Assembly (NCBI RefSeq): GCF_946478785.1 | Contig: NZ_CAMLDD010000036.1 | Coordinates: forward strand, 1 to 35,948 | DNA: 35,948 nt | Origin: an uncultured Flavobacterium sp. | GTDB lineage: Bacteria > Bacteroidota > Bacteroidia > Flavobacteriales > Flavobacteriaceae | Reading direction: 5' to 3' | Part shown: piece by piece, positions 1 to 7,155 of the stretch | Layout: every line of letters begins with the position of its first letter | Position numbering within the stretch: position 1 is the stretch's first letter | Translations under genes and position numbers: made by a program | Notes under the pieces: generated by a model | Databases searched by the model: none | What the model was told of the DNA's origin: nothing | What the model saw: only the letters and a program-made list of their open reading frames with translations

Positions 1-923
1 CGTATTTTCCGTTAGGACTTGGACAGGTTTTTACAATACAAAACCAAACTGTAGAACATGAATTGATTGTGATAGAAGTATCTCATATTTCGCAGGTGCA
101 CGGAAATTATTGCTGTAATTTCAAGGCCATTCCAGCAGATGTTGCGGCACCGTATTATACAGATGTGCATGTATTTGCCAAAGCAGAAACACAGCCAGCC
201 AAAGTAACAGACAATAATGACCCGGAGGGATTAGGACGTGTCAAAGTGAAGTACAATTGGGCAAGCGGAACCACAACAAGCGACTGGATGCGCATGATAA
301 AGCCACACTCCGGATCTGGAAAAGGGTTTTATTTTATTCCCGAGATTGATGAGGAAGTTTTGGTAGGTTTTGAAGGAGGCAATGCACAGAGGCCCTATGT
401 TTTGGGAACACAGTATAACGGAAGTGAAAGTTCGGGCTATAATTCAGCAGGAAACGATATAAAAGTGATACAAACCCGAAGCGGATGCAAAATCGTTATT
501 AACGATGCTGATGGTTCTATATTGACACAAGACAAAGCAGGAAGCAAAGTATTTCAAGATGGACAAGGCAATATTACTACTGATGCCATTAAAAATTTTA
601 CTGTGAATGCTGAAAATATTAATCTAAATGCTTCGCAGGGTATTAGCACTAACGCAGGAATGAATATTATGGAAAGTGCCGGGGCAGATAAAACTAGTAT
701 CGTTGGCATGATGCTTAACATTAGTGTAGGTGGTAATCATATGCTAAATGTAACAGGTGATTTTATGGAGAATATTGAAGGAAATTTAGAATCACATACC
801 GAGCAAGGTAGGCAAGAAATAGCCAGTAAAGAATATAGTATGCATAGCTCAGAGGATAATGTCTCTGTAAAATCATCTAAAGAGATACAACAGCACAGTG
901 GAGAAAAAACTAAAACTGCTTAA
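1..923 (+). CDS. vgrG: VgrG-like T6SS spike protein, C-terminal part (truncated by window start)
   Basis: The reading frame is open from base 3 (bases 1-2 finish an earlier codon), so the N-terminal gp27-like part lies outside the window and about 306 residues are visible. Visible residues ~60-140 look like the gp5 OB-fold of VgrG: a PAKVTDNNDPEGLGRVKV stretch, a WMRMI strand, then FIPEIDEEVLVGFEGGN and RPYVLG. Residues ~150-306 are rich in short D/N/G/S beta repeats, as in the trimeric spike needle. In the T6SS, VgrG forms the puncturing tip on the Hcp tube and carries effectors. The stop is 2 bases before the next ATG, so this gene and the effector are probably co-transcribed and translationally coupled. 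Family assignment is confident from the OB-fold motifs. The T6SS subtype (iii, Bacteroidota) is inferred from the TssF further downstream. Confidence 0.9.
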   Translation, partial: YFPLGLGQVFTIQNQTVEHELIVIEVSHISQVHGNYCCNFKAIPADVAAPYYTDVHVFAKAETQPAKVTDNNDPEGLGRVKVKYNWASGTTTSDWMRMIKPHSGSGKGFYFIPEIDEEVLVGFEGGNAQRPYVLGTQYNGSESSGYNSAGNDIKVIQTRSGCKIVINDADGSILTQDKAGSKVFQDGQGNITTDAIKNFTVNAENINLNASQGISTNAGMNIMESAGADKTSIVGMMLNISVGGNHMLNVTGDFMENIEGNLESHTEQGRQEIASKEYSMHSSEDNVSVKSSKEIQQHSGEKTKTA

Positions 924-925
924 TT

Positions 926-2446
926 ATGTCAAGAATACGAATAGTTGGCGGAAGTATAACAAAAACAAGTAAAGGGCCTATAACGATAGAAGTTCTAAAA
1001 GGTCATTTTATATCTAATGCTGCAAAGCAAAACATTTGGGATGGTGGAGAGAATGGAAATACCCATCATGAATATGAAGCTCCTGAGAAAAAGGAAGAAG
1101 AACCAAAGCAAATGGCCTTTTCTGGCTGGTGGAGTCCGGATTATGAAGGACAAAAAAACTTGGAGACTGATAATAGAGGATCTAAATCTTCTTTAGATAA
1201 AACAGTATATTTCCAGCTAAATGTTAGTAAAGATATTCCTGTAGGTACAAATATAACATTTCAATTATGGGATAAAGACACTGGAATGTTTATAGATTGG
1301 ATTGTTCCCGATGATGATAAACTTGATGGCAAAAAAGTATATAGAAATGCTGTTGTCAGAGAAGTAGACGGAAAGCACAGAATGACCATAGAACTTTTTT
1401 TAAACCCAAAGTGGGATAGTGATCTTTTATCAGACAAAGGTTATTTTAAAAATGGGTGTTTGGATTTCTACTGGACTTGGAAATATAAAAACTCAGATTG
1501 GACTTCTAACACAAATATACTTAGCGTTTATCCTTCAGAAACTACATTGCATATAAAACCAGCTTATGAAGGTTATGGATTTCCTGAAATTAGAACGGCT
1601 GAAGGAGAACTTATAGTATTCTCGACAGGAATAGTGGCTACACAAGAGCCTTCAAAAGAATTAGAGGAGGTAATGGAAAAAATTCTGGATGACATACAAG
1701 GCAATATTTGGAGTGATCTGCGAGAGAAGATGGTTACCTACAGTGACAAACTGCGATATACAATAGCAGTAAAACAGCTTAAAAAAGGACGTTTAGTAAA
1801 TAATATGGGTAAAATAGAATTTAGCCGGAGAATTTATACCAAACCTGTATTTGACAATAGCGGCGAAGTTTATGAAATAACCAAAGCTGCTAATTTTGGG
1901 TATAGAAAAGATGGAAAACTCATAACAACTAAAGGAATAAGCCAATTAGATTATTTTAGAGAAGTTGGGGTTAGTAATACTATTGCCAAAGCGTCAAAGG
2001 AATTGTTAGGTATTTTTGAATTTTCGGATATTATAAATTTTGCAATGGATGAAAAATCAGAAACTATTATGACAGGTTTCGCTCCTTTAGATTTTGTAGT
2101 TACCTTACTTTCGCCAAGTATTACAGATCCTATTAAAGAAAATTGGGATAATGTAGTATATAATTTAGCTGAAAAAGCTAAAGATAAAGGAATTCAAGGA
2201 ATTAATAATTTCATGTTAACAAGTGGAGGGAAAGATCAAAGATATAGATATGGTATTATTGAAATAAATCAATCAACTTTAAACAAATTATTAAAAGGAG
2301 AATTTAAAAATTTAATAGATTTAAAAGTTTTTCAATCAACTAACAAGTTAAATTCCTCGTTTTATAATATTTTTTATTATGAAAAAATTGATGAAAATGG
2401 CGGCGAAAATAAAGTGATAGTTGATAGCATTTTTATAAATAACTAA
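926..2446 (+). CDS. Probable T6SS effector with C-terminal toxin domain of unknown activity
   Basis: This 506-residue protein starts 2 bases after vgrG and has no signal peptide, as expected for T6SS cargo. Residues 1-75 form a short N-terminal segment with a charged linker (EAPEKKEEEPK). Residues ~80-240 look like a beta-rich domain (many W/Y and alternating hydrophobics, with FQLWDKDTGMF). Residues ~245-506 are helical and mixed. The last ~150 residues share FAPLDF, a PSI..PI...WD block, EKAKDKG and a LLKGE block with the orphan protein encoded at 3032-3607. I therefore read the C-terminus as an exchangeable toxin domain. I do not recognise its enzymatic activity. The neighbouring lipoproteins suggest that it acts in the periplasm or on an envelope component. 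The effector role rests on position and modular design and was not demonstrated. Confidence 0.7.
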   Translation: MSRIRIVGGSITKTSKGPITIEVLKGHFISNAAKQNIWDGGENGNTHHEYEAPEKKEEEPKQMAFSGWWSPDYEGQKNLETDNRGSKSSLDKTVYFQLNVSKDIPVGTNITFQLWDKDTGMFIDWIVPDDDKLDGKKVYRNAVVREVDGKHRMTIELFLNPKWDSDLLSDKGYFKNGCLDFYWTWKYKNSDWTSNTNILSVYPSETTLHIKPAYEGYGFPEIRTAEGELIVFSTGIVATQEPSKELEEVMEKILDDIQGNIWSDLREKMVTYSDKLRYTIAVKQLKKGRLVNNMGKIEFSRRIYTKPVFDNSGEVYEITKAANFGYRKDGKLITTKGISQLDYFREVGVSNTIAKASKELLGIFEFSDIINFAMDEKSETIMTGFAPLDFVVTLLSPSITDPIKENWDNVVYNLAEKAKDKGIQGINNFMLTSGGKDQRYRYGIIEINQSTLNKLLKGEFKNLIDLKVFQSTNKLNSSFYNIFYYEKIDENGGENKVIVDSIFINN

Positions 2447-2447
2447 T

Positions 2448-3038
2448 ATGAAACCATATATTTACATAATAAGTTTGGTACTTTTTTTTATAAGTTCTTG
2501 TAATACAAACGAACCATATTCTATAAAAGAAGTTGCGTCGGAGCAAATCGTTTTACTTTCATTAAATCATAGGAAATCACCTTCAAAAGATAGTTTGTCT
2601 ATTAGCATACCAAATGAGTATGAAATAACGATTAATGAATTGTCTATTAACTCATTCGGTATTGATTATCTTATTGATAATAAGTATTTAAAGGAAGGTT
2701 CGGAATATGTAATTTATGACAAAAGTAATAATAAATCTATATTTAGTTTTAAACCTTATTTAGCATCTAAGAAAACATTCGCTATTATTATTAGAGAAAA
2801 TAACCATTTAATTTCTCGAAATGATGCTGAAGAATTAATGAATAAATATAAAATAAGGTATTCAGTAAATGATTTAAAATTTGAAGATACAATCAAACTA
2901 GTTTCGTATAATCATTTTAGAGAACAAAATCCCAATTTTTTAAAAAAAACACGAAAAGTAGAAGATAAAATACGAATTATCACGAGTATCAAAGGCGAAA
3001 AAAAATTTAATTCAAGAGATTACAAAATCAATTGGTAG
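2448..3038 (+). CDS. Lipoprotein, putative immunity protein for the upstream effector
   Basis: The ATG is 1 base after the effector stop. The 196-residue product has a lipoprotein signal peptide with a lipobox ending ISSC (Cys18). The mature part contains the blocks NHLISRNDAEELMNKY and FEDTIKL and ends in INW. The same blocks and ending recur in the proteins at 3615 and 4209 and in the fragments at 4970 and 5276, so this is a local paralogous family. Placement directly behind a toxin gene, small size and envelope targeting are typical of T6SS immunity proteins that guard the periplasm. No characterised family is recognised, and immunity is inferred. Its TGG-TAG end overlaps the apparent start of the following orphan toxin frame. 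Confidence 0.65.
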   Translation: MKPYIYIISLVLFFISSCNTNEPYSIKEVASEQIVLLSLNHRKSPSKDSLSISIPNEYEITINELSINSFGIDYLIDNKYLKEGSEYVIYDKSNNKSIFSFKPYLASKKTFAIIIRENNHLISRNDAEELMNKYKIRYSVNDLKFEDTIKLVSYNHFREQNPNFLKKTRKVEDKIRIITSIKGEKKFNSRDYKINW

Positions 3039-3607
3039 TCGATAAAATACTTAAGTTAAAAAGAACTATTAGTAAGGATAAAATAAGCCGTAGATTTTAT
3101 AAAGATAGGATTCGTAATACTCTTTTGAAACAAGCAGAAAAATTATCTTATGTTATAGATATTTTAGATGTCCTAGATTTAGGTATGGAAGGAAAAATGG
3201 ACACTCTTACTACCATGTTTGCTCCTTTGGATTTTTTGAATGTGTTAGTATATCCAAGTATTAGAAAACCAATAGAAAACATATGGGATGGAATGATTGT
3301 AGATAGTGTCGAGGAGGCAAAAGACAAAGGACTTAAAGGTATTTATCATTTAGCAGAAGCAAAATGGTTTAATAGACAAAAATATGGCGATTATAAATAT
3401 ACTCTAATAGACTTGGAAATACTAGATAAGCTATTGAGAGGAGAAATTGAAACATTAAAAAAGTTAACAAATTTATACGAAAGTCAACTAATAAAAAACA
3501 ATTATGATAATTCAATGTTTAGATTTACTGTATTACATTATACAATAAAAGTTGAAGAATCTGATGAGATTTTAACATACATAGATACTATTTATATAAA
3601 TAATTAA
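3032..3607 (+). CDS. Orphan toxin-domain ORF (effector C-terminus without delivery region)
   Basis: About 191 codons are open from a TTG at 3032 that overlaps the stop of the preceding immunity gene. No convincing start or signal peptide is seen, and the first in-frame ATG lies well inside (near 3185). The sequence matches the C-terminal ~150 residues of the effector at 926 block by block: FAPLDF, YPSIRKPI, WDGM, EEAKDKGLKGI, LLRGE, and a shared YINN/FINN end. It has no counterpart of the effector N-terminus. This fits a displaced toxin cassette kept as a recombination donor. It may not be translated unless it is coupled to the upstream gene, and calling it a pseudogene would also be reasonable. 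Confidence 0.6.
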   Translation: MVVDKILKLKRTISKDKISRRFYKDRIRNTLLKQAEKLSYVIDILDVLDLGMEGKMDTLTTMFAPLDFLNVLVYPSIRKPIENIWDGMIVDSVEEAKDKGLKGIYHLAEAKWFNRQKYGDYKYTLIDLEILDKLLRGEIETLKKLTNLYESQLIKNNYDNSMFRFTVLHYTIKVEESDEILTYIDTIYINN

Positions 3608-3614
3608 ACACATT

Positions 3615-4205
3615 ATGAAAAAAATTTCTATTTACATTTTTATAACGTCATTGTTAAATTCTTGTGAGTCAAAAGATTCAGTTGAAATTACACAAATGCA
3701 ATCTAAGGAAATGGTTACTATTCTTCCAAATCTAAAAAATCCTTTGATAAAAGATAGTATTCCTATTTCTATACCGTCAGAATTTGAAATAAAAATAAAT
3801 TCTCCTGTTCATTATATCAATTGGTTTTATCATGTCGATGGCAAAACTCTAAGAGATGATAGTTTTGACTATCAGGTTTATAATAAAAAAAATAAAAGTA
3901 AACCTATACATCAGTTAGATTTTGACGAATCATTTAATGAAAACAAAATTACTATTATTATAAAAGAAAGAAATCATTTAATTTCGAAAAAGGATGCTCA
4001 GGAATTACTTAAGAAATACAATATAAATAGATCTTTAGATAATTTAAAATTTAGGGATACAATAAAATTGACCTTTTATGACAAATTTCAAAAAGAGAAT
4101 AAAGAAATGATTGATAATTTTAATAAAATTAATGATTCTATTTATTTTAGAGGAATGAAAGAAGATGGAAGTTTTTTCTATGTGGATAAAAAAATCAGCT
4201 GGTAA
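3615..4205 (+). CDS. Lipoprotein, putative immunity protein (paralogue 2)
   Basis: The 196-residue lipoprotein has a signal peptide ending LNSC (Cys17). It shares FEIKINS, DESFN, KERNHLIS, LLKKYNI and FRDTIKLT blocks and a KKISW end with its neighbours. It follows the orphan toxin domain by 7 bases, so it is the likely cognate immunity protein of that module. A 74-bp stretch inside the gene (3686-3759) is repeated perfectly at 5553-5626. The next immunity gene starts 3 bases after its stop. The immunity role is inferred from context. Confidence 0.62.
   Translation: MKKISIYIFITSLLNSCESKDSVEITQMQSKEMVTILPNLKNPLIKDSIPISIPSEFEIKINSPVHYINWFYHVDGKTLRDDSFDYQVYNKKNKSKPIHQLDFDESFNENKITIIIKERNHLISKKDAQELLKKYNINRSLDNLKFRDTIKLTFYDKFQKENKEMIDNFNKINDSIYFRGMKEDGSFFYVDKKISW
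3686..3759. repeat. 74-bp direct repeat, copy 1
   Basis: Perfectly identical to 5553-5626. It lies inside the immunity gene at 3615. Confidence 0.95.
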
Positions 4206-4208
4206 CCT

Positions 4209-4799
4209 ATGAAAATATTGTTGTTTTTTATTGTCCTACTCTTGTCAGCTTCTTGTGAATTTAGAGATCCAATTATTGTTACGCAAAATAATTCTAATGA
4301 GATGATTACATTTGAAGATAATTACATGGATCGTAGTCTAATTAAAGATAGCATTCGCATGAGTATCCCGCTAGAATTTGAAATAAAAATAAATTCTTCT
4401 ATTGAATACATTGCTTGGGTTTATAGAGTAAATAATAAAACTCTTGATAAAGATTATTTTGATTATGAAGTTTATAATAAGAAAAATAAAACAAAACAAA
4501 TACGTCAATTGAATTTTGATGAATCATTTAATGATAATGTGGTTAATGTTATAGTAAAGGAAAGAAATCATTTAATTGCTAAAAAAGATGCAAAAAAATT
4601 ATTAAAAAAATACAACATTCACAAATCGCTAGATGGTTTAAAATCTGGGGATACAATAAAATTAACGACCTATAACAAATTTAGAGAAGAAAATAAGGCA
4701 ATAATTAATGATTTCGCTAAAATTAATGATTCTATTAATTTTAGAGTAATGAAGAATGATGGCAATTTTTTTTATGTGAGTAAAAAAATTAATTGGTAG
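4209..4799 (+). CDS. Lipoprotein, putative immunity protein (paralogue 3)
   Basis: The 196-residue lipoprotein has a lipobox ending SASC (Cys16). It is collinear with the 3615 product over its whole length: FEIKINSS, YNKKNKTK, LNFDESFND, KERNHLIA, LLKKYNI and a KKINW end. It has no adjacent intact toxin gene of its own, so it may be an orphan immunity gene protecting against toxins of sister strains. The start is fixed by the signal peptide and by the 3-base gap to the previous stop. Confidence 0.6.
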   Translation: MKILLFFIVLLLSASCEFRDPIIVTQNNSNEMITFEDNYMDRSLIKDSIRMSIPLEFEIKINSSIEYIAWVYRVNNKTLDKDYFDYEVYNKKNKTKQIRQLNFDESFNDNVVNVIVKERNHLIAKKDAKKLLKKYNIHKSLDGLKSGDTIKLTTYNKFREENKAIINDFAKINDSINFRVMKNDGNFFYVSKKINW

Positions 4800-4802
4800 C
4801 AT

Positions 4803-5197
4803 GTGAAAAGATTACTTTTAAATATAATTCTGACTCTATTTTTATCAGCTTGCCATAATAATGACCTTATTACGGTTAAACAAATCTCTTCTAAAGAATT
4901 TGTAACAATAGAAGATAATTACATGGATAGAAATGCAATAAAAGATAGCTTTCGTATAACCATTCCCAAATGATTTCAAGGGAAGTTGCTGAAACAATAC
5001 TAAAAAAATATAATATCAATAAATCATTTGAAAATTTAAAATTTAGAGATACTATAAAATTAACTGGATATAATCAATTCCGAAAAGACAATCCTGATAT
5101 CGTTGAAGATTTTCGAAGGGTTAGCGATTCAATAGTTTTTAGTATGTCATTAAAAGGGGGTGAAAGAGTTCACATAAGTAAAAAAATTAATTGGTAA
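4803..5197 (+). pseudogene. Broken fourth immunity lipoprotein (internal deletion and frameshift)
   Basis: A GTG at 4803 begins a lipoprotein signal peptide with lipobox LSAC. The frame then runs through YMDRNAIKDS, matching the paralogue at 4209, and stops at TGA 4971-4973. The second half is open from ATG 4970 to 5197 in another frame, beginning MISREVAETILKKYN and ending KKINW, which matches the C-terminal third of the family. About 60 residues covering the FEIKINSS to NHLI blocks are missing at the junction. The best reading is one gene that suffered an internal deletion of roughly 190 bp with loss of frame. The 75-codon 3' part is unlikely to be a gene in its own right. Confidence 0.75.
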
Positions 5198-5200
5198 CAA

Positions 5201-5476
5201 TTAGGAATATTTGATTTTGCATTAGAATATTATCAGTTTTGCAATGGATGAAAAACCAGAAACTATTATGAAAGAATACTTGAAAAGTATAAAATTGATA
5301 AGTCACTCGAAGATTTAAAATTTGGCGATACAATAAAATTAATTCCATATCAAAGATTTAGAATTGAAAATAAGGAAATTATAAATAGTTTAAAAAAAAA
5401 TGACGATTCCATTGATTTTAAAGCCATGAGAGGTAAGGAGGAAAATTTTTATACTTCAAAAAAAATTAATTGGTAG
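5201..5476 (+). pseudogene. Scrap of toxin gene fused to 3' end of an immunity gene
   Basis: Bases 5201-5270 are close to effector bases ~2006-2070 (both contain TTTTGCAATGGATGAAAAA and AGAAACTATTATG). After this, from 5276, a frame reads LEKYKIDKSLEDLKFGDTI and ends KKINW at the TAG 5474-5476. This is the last third of the immunity family. There is no start codon or signal peptide. A toxin fragment of about 70 bp and an immunity fragment of about 200 bp are thus joined, which is what repeated recombination and deletion within an array of toxin/immunity modules would leave. Confidence 0.72.
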
Positions 5477-5481
5477 TAGTT

Positions 5482-6006
5482 GTGAAAAGGATGTTTTTAA
5501 ATATAATTTTACTATTGTTCTTAGCATCATGCGATAAAAAAGTAGCAATTGTAATTACACAAATGCAATCTAAGGAAATGGTTACTATTCTTCCAAATCT
5601 AAAAAATCCTTTGATAAAAGATAGTACTACTATTGATACACAAGAGTTTATAGTAAATGATATTGCTGTTCCAAATCAAGAGATACTATCTAAATATATT
5701 GATGCTAAATATTATACTAAATTACCTAATGGCACGATTAAGTTAACTCTTTTACAAGTAAAAAAAATATTCTCTACAAGTTATTATACAAATTATGCAG
5801 CTTGGTTAGCTTATAACGTTGATGTGACGGTTCGGTATTCATTACCAGCAACTTATGCTTCTTTTGGCTCCCCAGATTTATTTAGAATATCTGATGATAC
5901 AAAAATGAATGTTCCTTTTTTTGAGAAATATTTAGGAATATCTTTAGGAGAATTAAATTATGGAATATATGATAAAATTACTATTGATAAACTTTTAAAA
6001 CCTTAA
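5482..6006 (+). CDS. Chimeric lipoprotein: immunity-type leader joined to an unrelated C-terminal domain
   Basis: The frame is open from 5470, but the likely start is GTG 5482, because MKRMFLNIILLLFLASC aligns with the leader of the broken gene at 4803 (lipobox LASC, Cys17). After the leader come ~25 residues identical to the protein at 3615, encoded by a perfect 74-bp repeat. From about residue 50 the sequence changes completely: Y-rich, with DAKYYTKLPNGTIKLT, a WLAYNVDVTVRYSLP segment and a KITIDKLLKP end. This C-terminal half is not related to the immunity family. It may be a second toxin tip or another immunity domain. The protein is probably expressed as a lipoprotein, but its function is unknown. 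Confidence 0.55.
   Translation: MKRMFLNIILLLFLASCDKKVAIVITQMQSKEMVTILPNLKNPLIKDSTTIDTQEFIVNDIAVPNQEILSKYIDAKYYTKLPNGTIKLTLLQVKKIFSTSYYTNYAAWLAYNVDVTVRYSLPATYASFGSPDLFRISDDTKMNVPFFEKYLGISLGELNYGIYDKITIDKLLKP
5553..5626. repeat. 74-bp direct repeat, copy 2
   Basis: Perfectly identical to 3686-3759. It lies in the chimeric lipoprotein gene, exactly where its sequence departs from the immunity family. Confidence 0.95.
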
Positions 6007-6012
6007 TTTTTT

Positions 6013-6570
6013 ATGAAAAAAATAAAACTTTTACTAAGTGTTTTTTTATTTTTATTAATAAATCAAAATTTATTTTGCCAGCAATTTGATAATTTCAACA
6101 TTTTATCTTTTCAAAAATCAGATAGTATTATTGTATCAAATGTGTATTACTATGATAAAGAATTTAATGCTCCTTTGGCAGAAAATATTAAACCAGCAAA
6201 AAAAGACAGTATTACTGGAGAGTGGACTCTTCCTTATGATGATTCGAAGGGAAAAAAAGATACGTTATTTGAAATAAATAGAAGAAAGTTAAAAATAGAT
6301 AAAATTTCTTCATTAAATAAATTTCTTCAAAATAAAAATTCTTTCAACAAAAAGGGTGTAGCATTGTTACGCCATTACGATATTGAAATTAATTATTATA
6401 ACAAAGGAAAAATATTTCAATTGGTGAGAGTATCGTCTATAACCAACAAGATAATAATATATAGAGAAGACTGTAAAAAAGGTGTGGACAAAAATAAAAC
6501 AAACCAATGTTTGTTTTATGGAACTATAACTAAACGTTTCATGCAATTCATTTCATCTTTAAAAAAATAA
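6013..6570 (+). CDS. Secreted protein of unknown function, possible immunity protein
   Basis: The 185-residue product starts 6 bases after the chimeric lipoprotein. It has a clear Sec signal peptide (KKIKLLLSVFLFLLINQNLFC, cleavage near FCQQ) and a K/N-rich mature part with a cysteine pair near the end (EDCKKGV, NQCLFYG). It resembles neither the lipoprotein family nor anything I recognise. Its place directly behind a gene that may carry a second toxin-like domain, and its periplasmic targeting, suggest a role as cognate immunity protein. That is inference only. Confidence 0.5.
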   Translation: MKKIKLLLSVFLFLLINQNLFCQQFDNFNILSFQKSDSIIVSNVYYYDKEFNAPLAENIKPAKKDSITGEWTLPYDDSKGKKDTLFEINRRKLKIDKISSLNKFLQNKNSFNKKGVALLRHYDIEINYYNKGKIFQLVRVSSITNKIIIYREDCKKGVDKNKTNQCLFYGTITKRFMQFISSLKK

Positions 6571-6614
6571 TTTGTCTTTTATAGCAATTAATTGTTTATA
6601 AATTAATTTTAAAA

Positions 6615-7073
6615 GTGACTAGATCAGTGATACAACCACATTTTGTTTTAGCAATATGCTCGGTACTTTCAAATCTTTTATTTTCACAACAAAAAGATGT
6701 AGCTAAATATGTTCTTTCGCAAAGAATAAGTAGTGACTATGAATTAGTCTTCCTGAAATATAATAAAGACTATAATTTGTATTCAAATCCTGGAATATTA
6801 TACAAAGGCAAATTAAAAACTGTTTCAGGTTTTGACGAAAATAATTATAGTGGAGCAAAAATAAATATATCAAAAAACAAAAAGTATTTTGTTCTGGATA
6901 ATATTATTAAAGGTTATGTATATGTGCAAAATGACAGTATTCTACATGAAAATTATAATTGTGTAATTATTGATATTAAAAATTCAAAAATAGTTTATAG
7001 AATGCAATCTGATTGTGGAGGGAAATGGAATAAAAAAAATCAATGGGTTTACAATAATGAAATTTTATTTTGA
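6615..7073 (+). CDS. Small exported protein of unknown function
   Basis: About 152 codons run from GTG 6615. The N-terminus is hydrophobic with a Q-Q motif after LLFS, consistent with a signal peptide, although the first residues are unusual and the true start could be a few codons downstream. The mature part is beta-rich (YELVFLKYNKDYNLY, GSCGGKW-like CGGKWNKKNQW near the end). It is separated from the previous gene by 44 bases and from tssF by 82 bases. It may be another immunity or accessory protein of the T6SS cargo block. No family is recognised. Confidence 0.45.
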   Translation: MTRSVIQPHFVLAICSVLSNLLFSQQKDVAKYVLSQRISSDYELVFLKYNKDYNLYSNPGILYKGKLKTVSGFDENNYSGAKINISKNKKYFVLDNIIKGYVYVQNDSILHENYNCVIIDIKNSKIVYRMQSDCGGKWNKKNQWVYNNEILF

Positions 7074-7155
7074 AAACATGGAAAATGGATATAAAGTATT
7101 AGATTTTATATTCAATAAAACTAAATATTAAAATACGTTCCAACTAACAATAAAA

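Noticed and set aside
6086..6277. 63-codon frame inside the 6013 gene
   Set aside because: It is an alternative frame of a gene with a clear signal peptide and has no distinct start context.
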